Assembly: GCF_003096655.1 (NCBI RefSeq)
Contig: NZ_QEKQ01000006.1
Span: 219,841 to 283,840 of the forward strand
DNA: 64,000 bases
Direction of reading: 5' to 3'
DNA from: Tamilnaduibacter salinus
Lineage (GTDB): Bacteria > Pseudomonadota > Gammaproteobacteria > Pseudomonadales > Oleiphilaceae
Shown: in pieces, positions 57,130 to 64,000 of the stretch
Position numbering within the stretch: the stretch's first letter is position 1
How the letters are laid out: each line of letters opens with the position of its first letter
Notes under the pieces: model-generated
The model's database searches: none
Told to the model about the DNA's origin: nothing
The model's input: the letters and a program-made list of their open reading frames with translations, nothing else
Position numbers and translations under genes: made by a program

Positions 57130-58200
57130 CTACCCTGCGGCAACGGCGGCTTCACGGCCCTGCTTTTGCCGGTAGACCGCCATGTCGATTTTGCCCAACT
57201 GTGGCGTCAGCCGACATCGGCGCTGGTCCCAGGGGAATTCGGCCTGGCGGCGGGCCAGGTCAGCGCCTTCGTTTTTCTTCCAGGCCTCTACATCCAGATC
57301 CCGCCAGTAACGCGGATCCCGGCCGGTCTTGCGGTCGTGCTCGGCCGTGACTGGGTCTTTGTGGCGATAGGGCTCCAGTCGGGGAATGTCCGGCAGCGGC
57401 TGGTCGACGTCCATGTAGCGCTGGAGCATATCCCAAAGCGCCAGCACTTCCTCCCGAGTCGGTTCGATGCGGGTCAGCGAAGTCTGGCTAAACCGTTTAC
57501 CCGTGTAGCGATGGACAAATTGCAGGCGGTAAAATGTCCCACCGTGCTGAAAAAGCCGCTCCACATAGGCATCAAATTCTACGAACGGGGCGGTGAGGGT
57601 CTTGCCACCGCCCAGTGCAAAGGTCACCTCGCCGGTCTCGCGATTGAATTCGCTTTTGCCGGATTCCAGGGTGCGGTCCAGCAGGCGGGCCAGGAGTTTA
57701 TCGAAGGGGAGGAGCAGGAGACCAAAGACACTCATCACCCAAGGAATCGTCTTGGGGATAATGTAAAAGAAGGATGCGAATACCCAGACGCCCATGAAGA
57801 AAGCAACCAGATACGACACTAACTTGCTAGGCTCTTCCAGAGAACCCAACCAGAACGACGGCCCAAGTATACCTGCACAGACTACAGCCATAGTCCAGAT
57901 ATAGGGCACAGCCAGAATAACGGCCGAAAGCCCAACCTGAGCCTTGCCATTTAAAAAATGTATACGCTGCTCATTCCACCAGAAGTCATCATCACCTGGC
58001 ACCCCACCACTATCGCCTTTTGCAGACTGAACAAATCCAATATCTTCTTCTAGCCAATTAACGGGATCGATTTGAGCGTAATCACCAACTGCTTGAAGGT
58101 CTTCACCAATGTGGAATCGATTCTTTCGCGTTGCTGGCAATGGCGGGATATCGCTTGAGCGAAAACCGTTCCCCCTTGGTTTTAAATCGCCTGTGTTCAT
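57130..58200 (-). CDS. Two-TM protein of T6SS cassette, DUF6708-like
   Basis: A 356-residue protein. A soluble N-terminal 85 residues precede two hydrophobic spans (about 90-120 and 127-170), then a C-terminal cytosolic domain with DAYVERLFQHGGTFYRLQFVHRYTG in two parts and an end rich in charged residues (RDPRYWRDLDVEAWKKNEG, EFPWDQRRCRL). From memory this resembles DUF6708 proteins found beside VgrG/PAAR effectors; I hold that with moderate confidence. Function unknown; it may be an effector, effector-linked or immunity protein. The 5' half is less GC-rich than the aerobactin genes, hinting at transfer. It follows the SUMF1 genes on the same strand. Confidence 0.62.
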   Translation of the reverse strand: MNTGDLKPRGNGFRSSDIPPLPATRKNRFHIGEDLQAVGDYAQIDPVNWLEEDIGFVQSAKGDSGGVPGDDDFWWNEQRIHFLNGKAQVGLSAVILAVPYIWTMAVVCAGILGPSFWLGSLEEPSKLVSYLVAFFMGVWVFASFFYIIPKTIPWVMSVFGLLLLPFDKLLARLLDRTLESGKSEFNRETGEVTFALGGGKTLTAPFVEFDAYVERLFQHGGTFYRLQFVHRYTGKRFSQTSLTRIEPTREEVLALWDMLQRYMDVDQPLPDIPRLEPYRHKDPVTAEHDRKTGRDPRYWRDLDVEAWKKNEGADLARRQAEFPWDQRRCRLTPQLGKIDMAVYRQKQGREAAVAAG

Positions 58201-58378
58201 ACCGTGACTTCCTGAATAAACCAGTATGGAGTGTCATCGTTTCCGAATGGGTCTAAAACTTGGCGTTGCTTTCGTGGCGGCGCCTGATGAGTGCCTTCAG
58301 CAGACGGCCATAGTGAGCCGGGCTGGCACCGGATTTGTTCGCTCAAGGGGAAAACGAGTAGCCGGTCAGGAAGACCAG

Positions 58379-59356
58379 CTACTGCTGCACCGGCGTGGAT
58401 TGATTAACGACACAGCGAAAGCCGTTATTGAACGACGTGTTGATATTCTCTCCGGACCTGGCGAAGACTGTTCCCGCACCACCCCACAGGTCACCACGCC
58501 CTGCATAGTCACGAACGACTTTTTCAGGATTCTCACTATCAAGCGGCTGCTCCGGGCCGCCCGGGTTTGTGCTGTCGATATGTTGGTAGTGATCCGGGTC
58601 AAACCAGTCCTGCGTCCATTCGGCCAGATTGCCCGTCATATCGTAGAGACCGAGCGGGCTCGGAGGATAACTGCCAACCGCACGCCTCTCTTGAGTAAGA
58701 GAAGAGTGGCCCAGCGCGTTGCCTGAAGGCGGTGTTTCCGGATCAATGTACTGCTCGGGACGCTGAAGATACGTGTCGTTCTCTAGCGTACCATCATCGG
58801 TAGCATAGGGGACGTTCCGCCCACGGCTCCGAGCCGCGTATTCCCATTGCGCCTCGGTAGGAAGTGCGAATGGCAGTCCAGACTTTTCGGCCAGCCAATC
58901 ACAATACCCCTTCGCCTCGTGATAATTCGGACTACGAGCAGGCTTTTTGTAATAATTCGGCGATAGGAGATCTTGGTTTGACGTTATAGGGACGATTGCT
59001 GCCGTCGTGTATCCCGCCTCTTTGGTGTAGTTCTGTATCCGGTCGACGTCTTTAAGGTACAGTACGAAATCGCCCCAGGTAGTCTCATACTTTGAGATCG
59101 AATAGCTATTGAGAGTCACCTCGACTGGCGGCTTGCTGTGGTCGTTGAGAGTCGTATACGGGCTTCCATCCAAAACCCCGACATCACCAAGCATGAAGGT
59201 GCCGCCCTCTACATAGACAAGGTTGGCTATGTTTCTTTCGACCACATCGCGAACCTGTTCGGGCGAAACCACCGAGTCGATCATCACATCAGAACAGCCG
59301 CCCACCAGCGCCACTAGCAAGACCCCCAAGACTGCCACCTGTGATTTAACGTGCAT
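58379..59356 (-). CDS. SUMF1/FGE-fold lipoprotein, second copy
   Basis: A 325-residue periplasmic lipoprotein: signal peptide with lipobox LVGGC (Cys21), then a formylglycine-generating-enzyme (SUMF1) fold. Fold signatures are VYVEGGTFMLGDVGV, SISKYETTWGDFVLYL, ALPTEAQWEYAARSRG, GLYDMTGNLAEWTQDW and NGFRCVVNQ. Apart from the lipobox Cys, only the Cys of GYCDW and FRCV remain; the active-site cysteine pair of true FGEs is absent and no sulfatase is nearby, so enzymatic formylglycine formation is unlikely. Very similar to the neighbour at 59443 and clearly a duplicate. A periplasmic immunity or binding role for the T6SS effector upstream is inferred. The sequence is visibly less GC-rich than the rest. 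Confidence 0.82.
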   Translation of the reverse strand: MHVKSQVAVLGVLLVALVGGCSDVMIDSVVSPEQVRDVVERNIANLVYVEGGTFMLGDVGVLDGSPYTTLNDHSKPPVEVTLNSYSISKYETTWGDFVLYLKDVDRIQNYTKEAGYTTAAIVPITSNQDLLSPNYYKKPARSPNYHEAKGYCDWLAEKSGLPFALPTEAQWEYAARSRGRNVPYATDDGTLENDTYLQRPEQYIDPETPPSGNALGHSSLTQERRAVGSYPPSPLGLYDMTGNLAEWTQDWFDPDHYQHIDSTNPGGPEQPLDSENPEKVVRDYAGRGDLWGGAGTVFARSGENINTSFNNGFRCVVNQSTPVQQ

Positions 59357-59442
59357 CCCTGCTCCTGGATAAATCGTTAGTCAACCAGCGAAATCCAGCC
59401 CATCAGTTTCCGGGAAACGGCAGGCCGCAAGCTATTGGGAAT

Positions 59443-60408
59443 TCACCCGTCTATCGGTTCGGGTTGATTGACGACGCAGCGGAAGCCGTTGCTGGCGCTC
59501 ATGGGGGCTCCGCCTCTCACAAAAACGGTTCCTCCACCCCCAACATGATCTCCTCGCCCGGCCCAATCCCGAACCACTTTCTCGGGCTTCTCAGGGTTTA
59601 CCGGCTCGCCCGGACCCTGCGGGTTGTGCGGGTCGATATGCTGGTACGCATTTTCGTCGTACCAGTCCTGCGTCCACTCGGCGACGTTGCCTGACATGTC
59701 GTAGAGTCCAATTGGGCTCGGCGGGTAGCTGCCGACAGGGCGCCGTTCCGGTTTCAGAGAAGAATGGCTCAGCATGTTGCCGGACGGTGGGATACTCGGG
59801 TCGACATGCTCCTTGGGGCGCCGCAAATAGGGATCGTTGCGTTTGGTACCGTCATTGGTGGCATAAGGCACATTTTTCCCCCGATTACGGGCAGCGAATT
59901 CCCATTGGGCTTCGGTAGGCAGAGCGAATGCAACTCCTGTCTGATTGGCAAGCCACGCACAGTAACCTTCGGCCTCCCCATAGTTGGGACTGCGTGCCGG
60001 CTTTCGATAATAGTTGGGCGACAACGGGTCCTTATTGGATGTCATCGGGAGTTTGTAGGCCATGCTGTAGCCGTTCTCGAGGGTGTATCGCTGAGCGCGC
60101 CCCACATCCCTGAGATAGACCACAAACTCTTCCCAGGTCGTTTCATGTTTCGAGATGGAGTAACTGTCCAGCGTGACTTCAACCGGTGGCTTGTTATTCT
60201 CGCTGTTGAACGTGGTATAAGGCTTGCCATTCAATACCCCGACATCACCGAGCATGAAGGTGCCGCCTTCGACAAACACCATGTTATCCAGTGCTTTTTC
60301 GGCAATGCCATTCACCCGCTCAGGCGTTGGACCGGAGGTGGAACTGGAGCATCCGGCCACTATCAAAGTCACAGCCAGCCCGGCAAGTCGCGTTTGACGT
60401 CTATTCAT
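59443..60408 (-). CDS. SUMF1/FGE-fold lipoprotein, first copy
   Basis: A 321-residue lipoprotein with lipobox IVAGC (Cys19) and the same SUMF1 architecture as the gene downstream: FVEGGTFMLGDVGVLNG, SISKHETTWEEFVVYL, ALPTEAQWEFAARNRG, GLYDMSGNVAEWTQDW, SNGFRCVVNQ. Catalytic cysteines of formylglycine-generating enzymes are again lacking. It starts 15 nt after the LysM effector stop, a distance typical for effector-immunity pairs. Divergence between the copies is concentrated in the signal peptide and the region after VVRDWAGRGD. Confidence 0.83.
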   Translation of the reverse strand: MNRRQTRLAGLAVTLIVAGCSSSTSGPTPERVNGIAEKALDNMVFVEGGTFMLGDVGVLNGKPYTTFNSENNKPPVEVTLDSYSISKHETTWEEFVVYLRDVGRAQRYTLENGYSMAYKLPMTSNKDPLSPNYYRKPARSPNYGEAEGYCAWLANQTGVAFALPTEAQWEFAARNRGKNVPYATNDGTKRNDPYLRRPKEHVDPSIPPSGNMLSHSSLKPERRPVGSYPPSPIGLYDMSGNVAEWTQDWYDENAYQHIDPHNPQGPGEPVNPEKPEKVVRDWAGRGDHVGGGGTVFVRGGAPMSASNGFRCVVNQPEPIDG

Positions 60409-60423
60409 CGAGAATCCTGTCGA

Positions 60424-62559
60424 TTATGTGATGCCGCAATAACGGCATGCCCGGAAGGGGTCCAGAATGACCGGTCGGTCAGCGATCGCCACCTTGCCTT
60501 TGAGATAATGCCTAAACAGACGGTAGTCCTGCGCGTTCTTGCCGATAAACCGGAACAGCTTCAAGGCATGCACTTCGACCGTATTCGGTTCCACCCTGCC
60601 TTCCGGGTTCATCCGCAACATCGACTCTTCAAAGTCCCGCCACCCCTGAAAGCTTTTCAGGATGTCACCAATCGCCTTGACTTTAATGAAGGTGCCATCG
60701 ACCAGTTGGGGCGTCCACGAATAATCGTAAGTGAGCTTGTGCAATACGGGACCTTTGACCTCGGGTGGCGAATGCCGGAACACGCTGTCTTCGCCCTTAG
60801 CAATGTCTTCGACAAGGTTTTCGGCGAGTGTGACGCTCTCTCTTTCCTGAGCCCAGCCTTCTTTCTGCCTGCGAATGAAGTCGATGACAAAACTTTCAAC
60901 TGTTTTTACGCCCGATGATGCGTATTCACTGGCCGCACCAGCAAAGTCCAAACCGGTTGACAGGGCAAATAAAGCAGTCTCAACGTACTGGCCAAAAGCC
61001 CCGGTATCTTCATCAAACACTTCCAGATAGCGGATGTCCACTTTCAACAAGGCGTTATAGACAAAGCGCATCATGCTGGCCAGATCATTGGCATTAACCT
61101 CCAATACGAACGTGCCACTGGCGCCAAGCCCGAGTACCAGCCCGGCATGAGCCCGAAGAATAAACTTGCCAGACCTGTCATTGAAACCCAGTTTCAGATA
61201 AGCCTCGGCCCCAATCCCGGCAGCCCCTTCCACCTTCTCGCCAATCTTGCAAAGCGTCTTCCAATCCGATGGGTGGGTGAGTTTGTCGTCCCAGTACAAC
61301 CCGCCCAACACTTCACAACCGGCCCGAACGCCGGCGAAAACGCCCCCTTCAGCGTCGACGCCCTGGTTGTCACTTCTGTCCGCAGTGATGCCCTTGAGGC
61401 TTGGTACGCCCTCCGAGCAATCCACTTTGACGTTGGCGGCGAGCATGGCTGAGGCGCCGGCGTAGCCACTGGCCGTGATGGTCAGGCGTGCCTGGAAGTG
61501 GCCGAGCGTCTCGTAGGCGCGCTCGCCTTCCCAGCCACCGATCCGGTAGTAGATCCGGATCTCTGACTCATTGTTGGCCGGATAGGCCTGCTCGACGGTG
61601 GTCTTCCCCTGCGCGAGGCTGTATTGCGCGTCAACGCGAGCCTGCAAATGGACTTTGCCTTCGCTGGGGTCAAAGTTGGCCAGCGCGCTGGCACCGGAGG
61701 CAAAGCGCATGAACTGAGCCTCCGCCGACGCGTCGAAGCCGGTTTCATCGCGTCGATTCTGCCTCTGTTCGTCGTCGCCCCAATAGGACCAGCTGACTTC
61801 CTCGTGGAAGCGGTTCATTGACTGCCCGAAATTGCTTTCGGGGTCCATTTTCCAGAAGCTGTTTTGGAACCGGATTCCGAAATCCATCTCGACCGCTTCC
61901 CGGAGCTTATCGGTATCGATTCCGTCTCGACTCAACCAGCCCGCACTCCGGTCCCGGTCCTTCGCGGTCATGTCGTAACGGCGCCAGTGATTGGCGATTT
62001 TATCGGAACGGACGTAGGTGTAATGCTTGTTGCCCTTGAGGCGTTTGATCTCCGTCAGATTCGGCGTGGTCTGCATGGACGTCCCGATGACGTCCAGATC
62101 CTGCAGCTCGGCCACCGTGGCCTGTTTTTTCTCCTGAATTGCCGAGGTCACCGCGCCTTCAGACTCCGAGGGAAGCTCATCGCTGCCGCCCGAACCAGCT
62201 TCCTCTTCCGTATCGAGTGTCTGATAGAGCGCTTCAATGGCCCGTCCGACCCGTCGCTCCTCCTCGACAACGGCTTCCAGATCCTCCTGTGTCAGGAAGT
62301 AGAACGACTCCGTCCCGGTCACGTGAACGATCTCCACGAACTCGTCGGCGCAGGGGGCCTCATCCTGCACACTGTCCGGAGACGTCGACGAGAAATCGTT
62401 CTCCGCGGTCGAAGGCAACGTCAGGTCCTGCCCCGCGTAGATCCGGTCCGGATCTTCAATGGCCGGATTCAGATCCATCAACCGCGATACGGTCGAATCG
62501 TGTTTCGATGCGATGCCGCTCAGGGTATCGCCAGCCTTTACGGTATAAGCCGCCGTCAT
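60424..62559 (-). CDS. LysM-domain putative T6SS effector
   Basis: A 711-residue protein. An N-terminal LysM domain (about 4-50, YTVKAGDTLSGIASKHDSTV) would bind peptidoglycan or the spike. An acidic linker follows (about 55-170). The middle, about 300-480, is a glycine/alanine-rich run of alternating strands (SGYAGASAMLAANVKV, GGVFAGVRAGCEVLGGLYW, LRAHAGLVLGLGASGTFVLEV) of the kind I recall from colicin-like or VasX-type T6SS proteins. The C-terminal 200 residues include a helical part (LFALSTGLDFAGAASEY) and end CRYCGIT. No known toxin active site is recognised. The ATG shares one base with the DUF4123 stop, so it is cargo of this adaptor. Confidence 0.75.
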   Translation of the reverse strand: MTAAYTVKAGDTLSGIASKHDSTVSRLMDLNPAIEDPDRIYAGQDLTLPSTAENDFSSTSPDSVQDEAPCADEFVEIVHVTGTESFYFLTQEDLEAVVEEERRVGRAIEALYQTLDTEEEAGSGGSDELPSESEGAVTSAIQEKKQATVAELQDLDVIGTSMQTTPNLTEIKRLKGNKHYTYVRSDKIANHWRRYDMTAKDRDRSAGWLSRDGIDTDKLREAVEMDFGIRFQNSFWKMDPESNFGQSMNRFHEEVSWSYWGDDEQRQNRRDETGFDASAEAQFMRFASGASALANFDPSEGKVHLQARVDAQYSLAQGKTTVEQAYPANNESEIRIYYRIGGWEGERAYETLGHFQARLTITASGYAGASAMLAANVKVDCSEGVPSLKGITADRSDNQGVDAEGGVFAGVRAGCEVLGGLYWDDKLTHPSDWKTLCKIGEKVEGAAGIGAEAYLKLGFNDRSGKFILRAHAGLVLGLGASGTFVLEVNANDLASMMRFVYNALLKVDIRYLEVFDEDTGAFGQYVETALFALSTGLDFAGAASEYASSGVKTVESFVIDFIRRQKEGWAQERESVTLAENLVEDIAKGEDSVFRHSPPEVKGPVLHKLTYDYSWTPQLVDGTFIKVKAIGDILKSFQGWRDFEESMLRMNPEGRVEPNTVEVHALKLFRFIGKNAQDYRLFRHYLKGKVAIADRPVILDPFRACRYCGIT

Positions 62560-63353
62560 CAGGCACCTCCATATGCCAGTTGATGGTCCAGCATGCCGAG
62601 CTTCTCGACATTGGTCAGTGTCGGGTCTGCGAGAATGTCCTGGCAGGCCGTCTCAGCCAGTTGCTCCTCCCGACCCAGGATCAGCTCCGCGTAACGGGCG
62701 ATGTCCTTCTCGGACTCAAAACCATGCTGGCGGGCCGATTGCATCGTCTGACGCAGTCGCTCACGTGTTGCCGGTCCCGGGTCCATTTCCAGATGCCTAG
62801 CCAGTTTGCTCAGAAAGCGATTCGCTTTGGACTGATTCAGTCGATCCAGCTGTTCCGGGGTCACCTGGAACCAGCCCTCGTCATCGGCCGTCCGAGACTG
62901 AGCGCTTCCGCTAACCTGAATCGCCTCCCATGACGGTTTCGAGCCTGGGTGGTACCACGTCTGAATCGGACCACTGAACGCCTGCCGTGCCCCCTCATCC
63001 ATCGCCTGAAGAAACACCGGCAGTTGTCCACCGGAGTAAAACCGGCAGTAGCTGAACTGCCCGGACGGCAGACGCACGCTGATCAGGCTGCGCAAATGCG
63101 CGGCGACAAGGTCCGGACCGGCCGGTGATTCCAGACCGACCGCATAATCGACCCAGTCATCCTCCGCTTCCCACAGACGGGAATCCGCCGACGGCTTGAC
63201 TAACAGGGGGCTGGCATCGACAGCCGGTTCATGCCGGGTACCCCGATACAGCCAGTCCACCCAGGGCGAATCGTCCTGTGTATAGACGGTCTTCAGGGCA
63301 TCGAAAGCCGCCCCGTCGAGGATCAGATAGGACGTGACGGATTCAGCCATCAT
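62559..63353 (-). CDS. DUF4123 T6SS effector adaptor/chaperone
   Basis: A 264-residue cytosolic adaptor loading an effector onto the VgrG spike. It starts at the ATG at 63353 (MMAESVTSYLILDGAAFD), which overlaps the vgrG stop, although the frame opens further upstream inside vgrG. Family features: AESVTSYLILDGA, WVDWLYRGT, SPLLV, LRSLISVRLPSGQFSYCRFYS split here, and ending near LGREEQLAET. It lies between vgrG and the LysM gene with overlaps on both sides, which identifies the LysM protein as its cargo. Confidence 0.88.
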   Translation of the reverse strand: MMAESVTSYLILDGAAFDALKTVYTQDDSPWVDWLYRGTRHEPAVDASPLLVKPSADSRLWEAEDDWVDYAVGLESPAGPDLVAAHLRSLISVRLPSGQFSYCRFYSGGQLPVFLQAMDEGARQAFSGPIQTWYHPGSKPSWEAIQVSGSAQSRTADDEGWFQVTPEQLDRLNQSKANRFLSKLARHLEMDPGPATRERLRQTMQSARQHGFESEKDIARYAELILGREEQLAETACQDILADPTLTNVEKLGMLDHQLAYGGA

Positions 63354-64000
63354 GAGGACGTTTCCGCAGAGGCACAGGGGCAGTCCGCCAGCGGGCAGCT
63401 GCCATCCGGTTTTTGATGACATTGCCCGCTGAACAGCTGATCGTTCTTTGCCGCCCGTATGAGCGTTTCCGGAGCGCTAGGGCTCGTTTCATGGGTGGCT
63501 CGCTCTGACAGCTCTGCGAGGGCCTCCGGCGCCACCTTCCCACCCTGAGCCGTGACAGCGCCGGGTGTTCCGGGGCTTTTCGGGGAGGTGCCAGAGCCAC
63601 TGCCCGGCGCCCCGCCGGAGTTCAGTTTGATCTGCGGCCCCATCATCGTCACGCCGCTGGCGTCGAGTTTGAGAAAGCTGCCGCCGGCAGCGATGGTCAG
63701 TTCGGTGCCGGCATCCAGGACCACTTTCTGACCGGCTTTGTGGTGCACTTCGGTGCCCGCTTCGCTGAGGGTCGCGGTGCCGGTTTTCTGATGGACACTG
63801 CCGTCGATGGTCTGGCTGGCATCGCCGCCGATCGCGACCCGGGATTCGCCGTCGACGGTTCGGTCGTCGTTGCCCTGGATGTGATCGACCCGATCCTTAT
63901 GCACCGTCAGGTGCTGGTTGTTCTTGACCACCTCCGTACGGTCGTTTTCAGTGAGCAGGTCCAGATCCTTCTGGGCGTGGACGTAGATCTGCTGCTGGTC
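63350..64000 (-). CDS. vgrG: T6SS spike protein VgrG (5' part beyond window)
   Basis: The C-terminal 216 residues of a type VI secretion tip protein. The visible part starts in the gp5-like beta-helix with its alternating short repeats (YVHAQKDLDLLTENDRTEVV, KNNQHLTVHKDRVDHIQGND) and continues to LDASGVTMMGPQIKLNSGG. An extension of about 90 residues follows: a Gly/Ser/Pro linker, a helical stretch and a Cys-rich end (CHQKPDGSCPLADCPC). Such extensions often bind an adaptor such as the DUF4123 protein encoded next with a 4-nt overlap. The gp27-like N-terminus is outside the window. Confidence 0.92.
   Translation of the reverse strand, partial: DQQQIYVHAQKDLDLLTENDRTEVVKNNQHLTVHKDRVDHIQGNDDRTVDGESRVAIGGDASQTIDGSVHQKTGTATLSEAGTEVHHKAGQKVVLDAGTELTIAAGGSFLKLDASGVTMMGPQIKLNSGGAPGSGSGTSPKSPGTPGAVTAQGGKVAPEALAELSERATHETSPSAPETLIRAAKNDQLFSGQCHQKPDGSCPLADCPCASAETSS

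Noticed and set aside
58379..60408. SUMF1 proteins as sulfatase-activating formylglycine-generating enzymes
   Set aside because: The catalytic cysteine pair is absent in both and no sulfatase gene is near.
56977..64000. Complete type VI secretion machine
   Set aside because: Only vgrG, adaptor and effector-type genes are visible; no sheath, baseplate, ClpV or membrane-complex genes occur in the window.

Overview
The window reads as a chromosomal segment of a GC-rich marine or halophilic gammaproteobacterium close to Marinobacter, Alcanivorax or Pseudomonas. Supporting signs are the gene order glmM-folP-ftsH-rlmE / yhbY / greA-carB-carA-dapB-dnaJ-dnaK-grpE / recN / fur / bamE / ratAB / smpB / ssrA, a tmRNA tag of ANDDNYALAA, a Pseudomonas-type Fur, Mqo as malate oxidase, and two wax ester synthase/DGAT genes. 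The genus is an inference; no rRNA is present.

Left third (1-23 kb): housekeeping genes. A minus-strand block runs grpE-dnaK-dnaJ-dapB-carA-carB-greA, then rlmE-ftsH-folP-glmM, with GlmM cut by the window edge. The grpE/recN spacer holds a near-consensus sigma-32 promoter facing grpE and two LexA boxes facing recN, so heat-shock and SOS control sit back to back. A second sigma-32 promoter precedes dnaK. fur, bamE, ratAB with a sodium symporter, smpB, a WS/DGAT and tmRNA follow.

Middle (23-47 kb): just downstream of tmRNA lies a decayed accessory patch. It holds an intact CopG-like antitoxin with a broken toxin, a ChrR-like cupin, an internally deleted amine oxidase and a frameshifted membrane-protein gene. 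Then come an RND efflux pair, mqo, plsC, two palindromic repeat elements (one a 272-bp MITE with 36-bp terminal inverted repeats), msrB/msrA, a metallophosphoesterase, a CarS-like membrane protein, fumC, a second WS/DGAT, a lipase-like hydrolase, ubiE-ubiJ-ubiB, hisI-hisE, tatABC and rsmE.

Right third (47-64 kb): a complete aerobactin-type siderophore locus iucA-iucB-iucC-iucD-iutA plus a FhuF-like ferric reductase. A divergent MFS transporter precedes it. Fur boxes lie before iucA and before iutA. The window closes in a type VI secretion effector cassette on the minus strand: the 3' end of vgrG, a DUF4123 adaptor, a 711-residue LysM-headed putative effector, two paralogous SUMF1-fold lipoproteins lacking the catalytic cysteines of formylglycine-generating enzymes, and a two-TM protein resembling DUF6708. 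A degenerate third SUMF1 fragment marks the far edge. The first three genes overlap by 1-4 nt. This cassette, with its candidate periplasmic immunity lipoproteins, is the most promising undescribed system here.
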